Source: an uncultured Prevotellaceae bacterium (GTDB taxonomy: Bacteria > Bacteroidota > Bacteroidia > Bacteroidales > Bacteroidaceae). Taken from it: a stretch of DNA of 36,248 nt. The DNA lies in NCBI GenBank assembly GCA_902776665.1, contig CACYQZ010000025.1:1-36248 (forward strand), read 5' to 3'. A program made the translations under genes and the position numbers. A model generated the notes under the pieces. That model was not told the origin of the DNA. It did no database searches and was given only the letters and a program-made list of their open reading frames with translations. Below, piece after piece: positions 15,479 to 25,000 of the stretch. Numbering within the stretch: the stretch's first letter is position 1; each line of letters opens with the position of its first letter.

Positions 15479-17176
15479 ATGAAATTCATTCAAACCAATA
15501 ACATCAAAGGCGATGTTTTCGGCGGAGTCACCGCAGGAATCGTCGCATTGCCATTGGCGTTGGCCTTTGGTATTCAAGCATTTGGCGGCATCGACCATCC
15601 TGCTGCCGCGTCGATGGGTGCACTGGCGGGACTCGTCGGTGCTACGCTTCTGGGCTTCTTTGCAGCCCTTTTCGGCGGCACCCATTCGCAGATTAGCGGT
15701 CCGACAGGTCCCATGACGGTCATCACCGCCTCGCTCATCAGTGCCACTTGGGCGACGTCGCAGGGCAGTTTCTCGGCGGTGATCATTTCCATGGCGTTGG
15801 CTGGTATCTTCTGCGGACTGTTCCAAATCGTTTTCGGACTGATTCGCATCGGCAAGTACGTGCGTTATATCCCTTACCCCGTGCTTTCGGGCTTTATGAG
15901 CGGTATCGGCGTCATCATCATCTTGCAGCAGATTTACCCGTTGTTGGGACTGAAATCGCCCGTTTTGGTGGTCGATATGATTCTTCAGATTCCGGCTCAA
16001 GTGAGCAAGGGCGTCAGCGTGGTGCCCCTGTTGTTGGGGTTGGGAACGATTTTGATAGTCGCCCTTTTCCCGCGCATCACGAAAAAGATTCCTTCGACAC
16101 TGGTCGCCCTTATCGTGATGACCATCGTTTCGCTCTTTTGTAGCATCGACGCCGCACTGACCATCGGCGAGATTCCCGCCGGAATTCCCATGCCGTTTTT
16201 TGCCAAGGAAGGATTGGAACTGAGCGGACTGAACTGGGTGGAAATCATGAAGACGGCCATTATCCCTGGCCTGACCCTCGCAGGTTTGGGTTCGATTGAC
16301 ACGCTGCTCACCTCGGTGGTGGCCGACAATATCACGAAAACCAAGCATAACAGCAATCAGGAACTCATCGGACAAGGCATCGGAAACACCATTTCTGGCT
16401 TGTTCTGCGGCATTGGCGGTGCTGGCGCCACCATGCGAACCGTTGTCAATGTCAAGGCTGGAGGTCGCACCCAACTCAGCGGAGTGGCCCATTCCCTGCT
16501 TCTGCTCGCCGTGTTGCTCGGTTTGGGAAGCGTTGTGAAATACGTTCCCCTGTCGGTGCTCGCAGGAATTCTGATTACGGTGGGATGGGGAATCGTCGAT
16601 TTTCGCGGTTTCAGAGACTTGTCGCATATTCCTCGTTCCGATGCGTTCGTGCTGATTTTGGTGTTTCTCACGACCGTTTTCGTCGATTTGCTCACCGCCG
16701 TGGGAATCGGTATGGTGGTTGCTTGCGTGCTGTTCATGAAACGAGCCGGCGACTTGGCCGAAAGCCAATATAGCAGCATCAGCCTGGCCGATTTCGACAA
16801 GGAAAAACCATGGGAAGATGAAGTGACGCTGACCGACGAAATGCGTAAAACGGTCTATGTGCAACGTCTGGAAGGTCCCATTTTCTTCGGTAGCATCACA
16901 GGTTTCCAGAAAGTGATGCACGACGTGCCGGAAGGAGTGAGCACAGTCATCATTCGTATGCGTCTGGTCACCTTTATGGATATGTCGGGCGCGTATGCGA
17001 TGGAAACCGCCATCAAGGATTTGCAGGCGCGAAACATCAAAGTCTATATGACCATCATCCAGCCGCAGCCGAGCCTCATCATGCACAAAACCCACCTCAT
17101 CCCATCGGTTCTGCCCGAAGATTCCACCTTCGAGACGTTTGAGGCGTGTGTGGAGTATCTGAAAAGTCAGGAGTAA
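15479..17176 (+). CDS. SulP family inorganic anion transporter with C-terminal STAS domain
   Basis: A 565-residue inner-membrane transporter of the SLC26/SulP family; bacterial members import sulfate or bicarbonate, usually with Na+ or H+. The N-terminal family block is clear (IKGDVFGGVTAGIVALPLALAFGIQAFGG), as are SGPTGPMTVI, YPVLSGFMSGIGVIIILQQ and GAGATMRTVVNVKAGGRTQLSG, across about 12-14 membrane segments. The STAS domain covers about 440-560 (YVQRLEGPIFFGS...IIRMRLVTFMDMSGAYAM). The D-M-S-G position matches the phospho-site loop of STAS domains. The form resembles BicA-type transporters, but the substrate cannot be decided. It stands alone behind its own promoter; neighbours give no hint of function. 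Confidence 0.93.
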   Translation: MKFIQTNNIKGDVFGGVTAGIVALPLALAFGIQAFGGIDHPAAASMGALAGLVGATLLGFFAALFGGTHSQISGPTGPMTVITASLISATWATSQGSFSAVIISMALAGIFCGLFQIVFGLIRIGKYVRYIPYPVLSGFMSGIGVIIILQQIYPLLGLKSPVLVVDMILQIPAQVSKGVSVVPLLLGLGTILIVALFPRITKKIPSTLVALIVMTIVSLFCSIDAALTIGEIPAGIPMPFFAKEGLELSGLNWVEIMKTAIIPGLTLAGLGSIDTLLTSVVADNITKTKHNSNQELIGQGIGNTISGLFCGIGGAGATMRTVVNVKAGGRTQLSGVAHSLLLLAVLLGLGSVVKYVPLSVLAGILITVGWGIVDFRGFRDLSHIPRSDAFVLILVFLTTVFVDLLTAVGIGMVVACVLFMKRAGDLAESQYSSISLADFDKEKPWEDEVTLTDEMRKTVYVQRLEGPIFFGSITGFQKVMHDVPEGVSTVIIRMRLVTFMDMSGAYAMETAIKDLQARNIKVYMTIIQPQPSLIMHKTHLIPSVLPEDSTFETFEACVEYLKSQE

Positions 17177-17194
17177 TCAGGTCAAATGGAGAAA

Positions 17195-17210
17195 TAGGGA
17201 AATTCCCCTA
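17195..17210 (+). other. Hairpin downstream of the SulP gene
   Basis: TAGGG and CCCTA form a 5-bp stem around AAATTC, 18 bases after the SulP stop. No T run follows, so it is not a standard intrinsic terminator, but it may mark the 3' end. A second TAGGGA lies at 17216. Confidence 0.3.
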
Positions 17211-17252
17211 CCAGTTTAGGGAAAATCCTTTTCGGGGGCAGGCAAATCGTCG

Positions 17253-17260
17253 TATCTTTG
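17253..17260 (+). promoter_or_regulatory. -7 box (TATCTTTG) for the Gly/Ser/Arg-rich protein gene
   Basis: TATCTTTG fits TAnnTTTG, and TTTC at 17230-17233 (spacing 19) may serve as a weak -33 box. Transcription would begin near 17267, which rules out an upstream start at 17265 and supports the ATG at 17307. Confidence 0.65.
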
Positions 17261-17306
17261 CATCGTGATAAAAAACGAAATACTAATTTTTAAAAAGATT
17301 ACGATT

Positions 17307-18329
17307 ATGAAGAAGATGATGACCGCCCTTGTGGCACTGTTCGCATTCGTAGCATCGGCCAACGCCATGAGCTACGAGCAGGCCCGCCAGCAGGCCTTGT
17401 TCCTCACCGACAAGATGGCCTATGAGCTCAACCTCACGGAAGAGCAGTATGAAGCAGCCTACGAGGTGAACCTCGACTACCTCATGGGCGTAAACACGCA
17501 GGACGACCTTTACGGCATCTACTGGGAGCGCCGCAATCTCGACCTGAGCTATATCCTCCTCGACTGGCAGTACAGAATGTACCTCGACGCCACGTATTTC
17601 TATCGTCCGCTGTACTGGAGCGGTGGCTACTGGCACTTCGGCATCTATGCCCGCTATCCGCACCGCACCTACTTCTACTTCGGAATGCCGCGCTTCTACT
17701 CGGTTTATCGCGGTGGACACGCTTGGCACAGGAATGGCGGTCGCTCGTGGTATCACGGTCGCACGTTCGCACCCGTCGGACGGCCTCGCAACGAGCACTT
17801 CGGAATGCACAACCGCTACCAGCGTGGCGACTACGGACGTGGACATTCGTTCCGCAACGATCGTGGTCCGTCGCACAACGGTCGCAACGGCAATTTCGAC
17901 TCTCGTGGCAGACAATACGACAACAACTCGCGTGGTGGAAACGTGGGTAGCAGCCGCAGCGGAAACGTGGGTAGCAGCCGCAGTGGAAACGTGAGTGGCA
18001 ATCGCAGCTTTGGCCAGTTCGGTGGTTCTCGTCCGAGCAGCACTCGCACGACCGTTGGCAGCGAAAGCCGTCCTTCGGTGAACCATCAGCCTTCGACGGG
18101 CAGAAGTTCGGAGGGTGGCGTTCCCCGCAACACCTTTACGCCTTCGCGTAGTGGTTCTTCGTCTGGCAGTTCAGCTCCTACCCGTTCGTTCGGCGGTTCG
18201 CGCAGCGGTGGTTCCAGCATGAGCAGTGGCTCGACCACGCGCAGCAGCGGCTCGATGAGCGGTGGAAGCCACGGTGGAGGCAGCCGCAGTGGTGGCGGCG
18301 GTGGTGGACACTTCGGTGGCCGTCGCTAA
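17307..18329 (+). CDS. Secreted Gly/Ser/Arg-rich protein of unknown function
   Basis: 340 residues with signal peptide MKKMMTALVALFAFVASANA. Residues about 21-65 are helical and contain NLTEEQYEAAYEVN, resembling the LTxxQ motif of Spy/CpxP-type periplasmic proteins, though the resemblance is short. Residues about 70-160 are packed with Tyr, Trp, His and Arg (YFYRPLYWSGGYWHFGIYARY). The rest is low-complexity Gly/Ser/Arg/Asn, includes three tandem GNVGSSRS-like octads, and ends GGGGGHFGGRR. The ATG at 17307 lies 47 bases after the -7 box; an upstream in-frame start would precede transcription. Such proteins may be envelope-associated, but no function can be given. Confidence 0.75.
   Translation: MKKMMTALVALFAFVASANAMSYEQARQQALFLTDKMAYELNLTEEQYEAAYEVNLDYLMGVNTQDDLYGIYWERRNLDLSYILLDWQYRMYLDATYFYRPLYWSGGYWHFGIYARYPHRTYFYFGMPRFYSVYRGGHAWHRNGGRSWYHGRTFAPVGRPRNEHFGMHNRYQRGDYGRGHSFRNDRGPSHNGRNGNFDSRGRQYDNNSRGGNVGSSRSGNVGSSRSGNVSGNRSFGQFGGSRPSSTRTTVGSESRPSVNHQPSTGRSSEGGVPRNTFTPSRSGSSSGSSAPTRSFGGSRSGGSSMSSGSTTRSSGSMSGGSHGGGSRSGGGGGGHFGGRR
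17937..18008 (+). repeat. Three 24-bp in-frame tandem repeats
   Basis: Units start at 17937, 17961 and 17985. The first two differ at one position; the third has several changes. They encode GNVGSSRS, GNVGSSRS and GNVSGNRS. The copy number could vary between strains. Confidence 0.88.
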
Positions 18330-18351
18330 ATGAAAATAGTCATCAAGCAAC

Positions 18352-18383
18352 AAAAAAAGTGAACCGCACGGTTCACTTTTTTG
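18352..18383. terminator. Bidirectional terminator shared by the Gly/Ser-rich gene and udk
   Basis: A-run, then AGTGAACC, a 4-base loop GCAC, GGTTCACT and a T-run: a strong stem with A and T tracts on both sides, so it can end transcripts from either strand. The stop codon and last codons of udk lie inside the hairpin. Confidence 0.9.
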
Positions 18384-18993
18384 TTATTCCTTCGATGTAT
18401 TTGCAAAGGATTCCGATGCCACGATGGTTCTCGCCGCCCTGCGGAATGATGAGGTCGGCGTGGCGCTTCGTCGGCTCGATGAACTGTTCGTGCATCGGTT
18501 TGAGCACGTTCAGGTAGCGTTCAACCACCATCGAGACAGTTCGTCCGCGGTCGATGGTGTCGCGCTGGATATTGCGGATGAGGCGCTCGTCGGAGTCGGT
18601 ATCGACGAAGATTTTGAGGTCCATCATGTCGCGCAACTTCTTGTTGATCAGCGTCATGATTCCCTCGATGATGATGACTGGCTTCGGTTCCACGTGGATG
18701 GTTTCGGGCAGTCGGTTCGACAAAATGTAACTGTAGGTCGGTTGCTCGATGGCACGGCCGTGGCGCAGTTCGTTGAGTTGCTTTTCAAGCAGTTTCCAGT
18801 CGAATGCGTCGGGATGGTCGAAGTTGATGTTTTTTCGCTCTTCCTCGGTCATCTCGGTCGTGTCGTTGTAGTACGAATCGAGGGGCACCACGGCCACATG
18901 GTCGGGCGGCAGTGCCTCTACGATTTTGCTCACCACGGTTGTCTTGCCAGAGCCTGTTCCACCGGCGATTCCGATAATTGTTACTTTTTCCAT
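18373..18993 (-). CDS. udk: Uridine kinase
   Basis: Phosphorylates uridine and cytidine to UMP and CMP in the pyrimidine salvage pathway. The 206-residue protein, starting MEKVTIIGIAGGTGSGKTT, has the P-loop at about 9-17. DSYYND, NFDHPDAFDW, PVIIIEGIM and the lid segment with RNIQRDTIDRGR follow, all typical of bacterial Udk. The ATG at 18993 is chosen because it sits directly before the P-loop strand; a longer open frame upstream to 19242 has no homology-like content and would overlap the synthetase gene. It lies 49 bases downstream of the synthetase stop on the same strand and is probably co-transcribed with it. A link to peptide biosynthesis is not known. Confidence 0.95.
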   Translation of the reverse strand: MEKVTIIGIAGGTGSGKTTVVSKIVEALPPDHVAVVPLDSYYNDTTEMTEEERKNINFDHPDAFDWKLLEKQLNELRHGRAIEQPTYSYILSNRLPETIHVEPKPVIIIEGIMTLINKKLRDMMDLKIFVDTDSDERLIRNIQRDTIDRGRTVSMVVERYLNVLKPMHEQFIEPTKRHADLIIPQGGENHRGIGILCKYIEGITKK

Positions 18994-19042
18994 AGTTTGA
19001 ATTTTATTGATGAATGAATGATTATTCTGCTGAGTCGATGGT

Positions 19043-22000
19043 TTACTCGAAGAAACCGAAGCCGCTGATTGCGCTGAGCATTCGCTCGACATAGTCCCAC
19101 GAGGTGGTGGACCAGCGGAATCCGAGGCGATACAACACTTGTGTGGTGTATTGGTTTTCGCTTGGAATCTCGATGACTTTCTGTCCGTGAGCCATGTCTT
19201 GGTAAGCCAAAAGACTGGAAAGGCGTTTGGCCTTCTCGGCATCTTGCTTGGCGGCCTCTAATTCCTTGTTGAAATCTTCTTCCTCTACCTGGCGCGGTCC
19301 TTGCGTCACATTTGACAACTCCTGAAGCACGTCGCCGAAATGTACGAAGTGGTTGTTGAACGGATGGAACACGCAACATGCCTGCGGCGTTTCCGAAAGC
19401 AAGACGATGGCTTTGGCAACCTCGTTGACGGGGCTGAACTCCATCGGTTCGTCGTTCAGGTCGTAGGGATAGCAACCCAGCATCTGATAGACGCGGATGC
19501 GGCCCATCGCGCTGTTGGTATTGAAGTTGATTTGGAACTCTCCATCGGTGGAACGCGGTGACAGATTGCCCACACGCATCACTTTGGCGTTCAGCTTGTG
19601 CATGGCGATGGCATCGAGCACGATTCGTTCGGAGATGAACTTGGAATGAATGTACTGATTGCCGAGATTCTGACCGAAATAGAGTTTCTGTTCCGAGTAC
19701 ATCGAATTTTCCGACGGGATGCCGTCAACAGACATACCGGCCGTGCTGTAGGTTGACACGTGAATCAGTCGGGCGTCGTTGAGCAAGCAGAACTTGACGC
19801 AGTGGAGCGCTCCACCCACGTTGACATCCTCGATTTCAGTGCCTTTCGAGAAGTGCTTCACCACAGCGGCACAGTTGAACACGGTGTCAATCTTGCCATC
19901 GACCTTGATGTCTTGCGTCACATCGCCGTTGACGACGCGCAGGCGGTTGCCGAACAGATGGTTGTAGTTCTTGTTGAAGTAGTAGAACATCAGACTCTTC
20001 AGTCGCCGTTCGGCCTTTTCGTCGGTCTCGCCACGCACCAAGCACCAAATGGTGGGCACGTCGTCGCGCTCGAGGAGTTCCTGAAGGATATGGATGCCTA
20101 AGAATCCAGTGGCTCCCGTCAGCAATACATTGCCGATGGGTTGCCGTTCTCCGCCTTGGAAAGCGTCGAGCGTGTTGCCTTCAAGAACGGTGTTGATGGC
20201 ACCGTAGTTGAAGTTGCGAGCTTCTTCGTCAACGTCGTTCGTGTCGCTTGAAATGAAGTTGGACAGTTGGCGTGGGGTGGGGTTGGCAAACACGTCGCCG
20301 TAGGCGATATGCTTTCCAGCCTTGTCGGCCTCAATGATGACGCGGGTCACCATGAGCGAGGTGCCGCCCAATTCGAAGAAGTTGTCGGTCGCGCCAATCT
20401 TGTCCATCGAAAGGATGTCGCTGTAAATCTTGCAGAAGAGTTTCTCGACCTCGTTGACAGGCTCCACATATTCGTGGTCTGCCGCCTGAATGACGGGAGC
20501 CGGCAATGCCTTGCGGTTCACCTTCTGGTTCTGGTTGAGCGGAATGGTGTCGATTTGCATCGTGGCGGCAGGAATCATGTAAGGCGGTTTCTGCTGCCCA
20601 ATGAAGGCGTTGAGTTCCTTGATATCGACCTGTTCGTCGCTCACGATGTAGGCAGCGATGTATTTGCCACCGTTGTCATACTCAAAGGCTTGCACAGTCA
20701 CGTCCTTGATGCCCGGGAACTGGCGAATCACAGCCTCTACTTCCTTCAATTCGATGCGGAAACCGCGAATCTTCACCTGACCGTCCTTACGGCCAGCAAA
20801 CTGGATGTTGCCATCGGGCAGGTAACGCACGATGTCACCAGTGCGATAGATGCGGGAGAATTTCGGTTCGTCGCTGAATGGGTTGTCGATATAAACCTCG
20901 GCGGTCTTTTCAGGACGGTTGAGGTAGCTTCTCGTGACGTGAGCGCCGCTGATCCACAGTTCTCCCAATGCGCCTTGAGGCAGGCGATTGAACTGTTTAT
21001 CAACCACATAAAGACGCGAATTGTCGAGCGGCTTGCCCACGGGAATGTCTTTCAGTTCCTTGTCCACCTCGTACTCCGTGATGAGGATGGTGCCCTCGGT
21101 CGGGCCATAGCCGTTGTGCATCTTGAAGTTCTTCGGAGGCACCAACGAAGCCAACTTTTCACCCGCCGCAATCAAGTGCTGCAGCGAGTGGTTGTCCATA
21201 TTGGTGGCAAACTGGTAGGCCACCTGCGTGGTCATGAACGAGTGGGTGATGTGGTTCTCATTGAAGTAATCGTTCACCTCCGGCAAGGTCAGACGGATGT
21301 CGTCACCAATAATATATACACAGGCGCCGCAAGTCAGCGCGGGATACATATCCATCATGCAGCAGTCGAAGCCGTAACTGGCGTAGCACGACACATGATG
21401 CTCGGCCTTGAGTTCGAAACGTCGTTGGTACCAGTGGCAGAACGCGGCCAAATTGCGATGCTCCAACTGGCAGCCCTTGGGCGTGCCGGTCGAACCCGAA
21501 GTGTAAAGCAGAATGAACAAGTCAGCCGGATTGACGGTGACATTGACATTGACAGGCTCGCTGACCGCCGGCAACTGCTTGATGTCTTTGGTCAACAGCA
21601 CGTCGCCTTCGTATTCATTCACGATGTCGCGCAACGACTCATCGGCGATGAGGAGTTTGGCGGAAGCGTCCTGAATCATAAAATTCAGACGCTCGGCGGG
21701 ATAACTCGGGTCGAGCGGCTGATAGGCGCAACCGGCTTTCAGCACGCCGAGGGCGGCGATGGGCATCCACTCGCAACGTGGAATGAGAATCGAGACAACG
21801 TCCTCTCTTCCAAGACCTTTCGCAACGAGATAGGCCGCCATGCGCTCCGTGATGTCGTCCACTTCGCGGTAGGTGTATTTGTTTTCGTGATAAACCACCG
21901 CCATGTTGTCGGGAGTCAATTCCACCTGACGGCGGAACAGCGAAACGATGGTCTGCGTCGTGTCGTAAGGCACATCGGTCTGGTTGAAACTGTCGAGGAG

Positions 22001-25000
22001 AGCAGTCTGATTGGCATCCAACAGCGACACTTGCTGCAACTTCATTTCCGGCTGACGGATGAAAGCATTGGCCGCATTGCTGACAGACTGTGCCAGACAC
22101 TGCATCGTTTCGTGGCTATAGCGTCCTTTGTCGTATTGTAGGCACACGCTCGGCTTGCCCGACGGGTCGTTCATGATGAAGAAGGCGAGGCGGAACTTCG
22201 GAGTATCCGACTCGAAGAACTCGATGGCAACCGACTGGCCTTTGTACTTGTAGTCTTCGAAAATGCCCATCTGATAGGCAAACAGGATTTCGGCGGAGAG
22301 GTCGTAGTCGGCGGCGATGCGTGCAAACGGATAGGACTCGTGTTGCAGCGTCTCGTCGAAGTTCTTACTGGTCTCGTTGAGGAATTCCAAGACGCTCTGT
22401 TCACCAATCTCGGCACTCAGCGCCAACGTATTGACGAACATACCCACCGTGTTTTGGATGCGCAGGTCGGAACGTCCGTTGCTGATGGTGGTGATGCAGA
22501 GTTGTTCGTTGTTGGTGAAGCGCGACAGCGTGTAGAACGTGGCGGCGAGAATGTGGTGTGCCGGCGAAATGTTGTGCTGACGGCAGAAATTCTCGATGGC
22601 CTCGAAATCCAGTTCGCTATACACCGTTTCCGAGATGGCTTTATCTTGAGGATTTGTCAGGTCTGACGGAACTTCTGTCACGCCCTCCACATTGCCCAGA
22701 CGCTGTTGGAAGAAGTCGTGGGCGGCAGCGTATTCCTCACTGCTTTCAGCGGCTTTCTGCGCTGCCACGAAGTCGGCATAGGTGAACGTCTCGGGTTCAA
22801 TCTCCTTGCCGTTGAGCAGGTCGAACAGTTGCGAGAGGAGCACGTCGAATGAACCACCATCGACCACGAGGTGATGCATGTCCATCATTAGGTAAACCCA
22901 TTGCTCGGTCGTGGCAATTTCGATGTGGTAGAGCGGTCCTTGCCTCAGATTGAACGGCTTGACGAATTCCCACTTGTATTGGGACATTTCTTCCTCCTTG
23001 TGCTGGCTTTGAGTGATTTCGATGGGTTGGTCGAAGTCCACAATCTGGATGATGTCGCTTCCTTCGCTTCCGAAATGAGCCTGCAGCATGGGGTGCGTCT
23101 TGACGAGCGTCTCCATCGCCTTGACAAGCAACGGAATGTCCACGTTTTTGGGGAAACGGGCGATGACCGGCGTGTTGTAGATGGTGGATTCGGGATTTTT
23201 GATAGAGTCCACATAGACACCCATCTGTGCGTACGACAGCGGAATATTGCTCATGTCGGCGTGTTTCGCCTCGGCAGCCTGCTGCTGTGTGGCTCCGCCG
23301 CTCATCAGTGCGGTCAGAATCTCGTTCTCGATGCTTTGCACACTGCCTGTCTTGGCCAGTGCCTTCGAATCCAAAGTTACGCCAAAGCGCTTGTTCATCT
23401 GGATGGCCAGTTTGATAGCCATGATGGAAGTCAGACCGACGTAGCCCAGCACGGTTGTCACACCGAAGTCCTCAGTGTTGATGATTTGTGCGATGATGTC
23501 GTGGATTTCCTTCTCCAGCACGTTCATCGGCACATTCGAGTCCATTTCTACGTCTGCGGCCTTCTTTTCCGGCTTTGGAAGGGCTTTTTTGTTCACTTTT
23601 TGGTTCTGGTTCAAAGGAATTGCATCAATTTGCATCGTCACGGCAGGCACCATGTAAGGCGGTTTCTGGTCGAGGATGAAGTCGTTCAACGCCTTGATGT
23701 CGATGGTTTCGTCGGAAACGATGTAGGCGGCGATGAATTTGCCACCGCCTTCCTCGTCGAAGGCTTGTACCGTGGCATCTTTGATACCTGGGAAGTCACG
23801 AATCACGGCTTCCACTTCTTTCAGTTCGATGCGGAATCCGCGAATCTTCACCTGTCCGTCGCGACGACCCACAAACTGGATGTCACCCGAAGGCAGATAG
23901 CGTACGATGTCGCCCGAACGATAGACGCGTGCGTATTTCTCACCATTTTCAGCAAACGGATTGGAGATATACACCTCAGCCGTTTTCTCGGGTCGGTTCA
24001 AGTATCCTCGGCTCACCTGAGGACCGCTAATCCACAATTCTCCGGCAGCGCCCACAGGCAGACGGCGACCCTGTGAATCAACGATATAGAGGTGCAAGTT
24101 GTCGAGTGGCTTACCGATGGGAATCTCTTTCATCTTTTTGTCCACCATAAAGGTGGTTGTGTAGATCGTGCACTCTGTCGGTCCGTAAGCGTTATAAAAA
24201 TGATAACCCGTCGGAGGTGTCAGCGATGCCAGTTTTTCACCACCTGTAGAGAGATACTTCAGAGAGTGGCTCTCAATGCTGGTGGCAAACTGATAACCCA
24301 CCTGTGTGGTCATGAACGAATGGGTAATCTGGTTCTGTTCGAAGTATTCGTTAAGGGCAATCAGGTCCAGACGCAACTCCTCGGGAATGATATAGACGCT
24401 GGCACCACAGGTCAGCGCAGGATACATGTCCATCATACAAGCATCGAAGCCGTAACTGGCGTAGGCAGCCACGTTGTGCTCAGGTTTCAAGTTGAAATAA
24501 CGCTGATACCAATGGCAGAAGCAGACGAGGTTGCGATGCTCCAACTGACAACCTTTCGGAACGCCTGTGGAACCGCTGGTATAGAGCAAGATAAAGAGGT
24601 TTTCGGGCTTGAGTTGAGCGGTGAGCGTTGAAAGTTGCGCTTTTTCTTCATCAGTGAGCGAAGGAAGCCCCTTCAAATCCTTTGTCAGCAACACTTCGCC
24701 CTTGTATTCATCTACGATGGGACGCAGTTCCTCGTCGGCAATCAGCAACTTGGCATTGGCATCCTGCATCATGAAATTCAGTCGCTCTTTCGGATACGAC
24801 GGGTCAAGCGGCTGATAGGCACAGCCGGCCTTCAGCACACCCAGCGAGGCAATCGCCATCCACTCGCAGCGGGGAATCAGCACGGAAACGACATCTTCAT
24901 TTCCCAATCCCTTGGCAACAATGTGGTTTGCGATGCGGTCGCTGATTTCATCGACCTCGGCGTAGGTATATTTTTTGTCCTTAAAGACCACGGCGACATT

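Noticed and set aside
15380-17095. 571-codon open frame on the minus strand
   Set aside because: It is antisense to the SulP transporter and consists of His/Gln/Asp-rich sequence with no domain.
18994-19242. N-terminal extension of uridine kinase
   Set aside because: The P-loop strand starts right after the ATG at 18993, and the extension lies mostly inside the synthetase reductase domain in another frame.
20267-22141. 624-codon open frame on the plus strand, and others at 22901-24076 and 24635-26110
   Set aside because: All are antisense to the synthetase, whose domains and motifs are complete on the minus strand.
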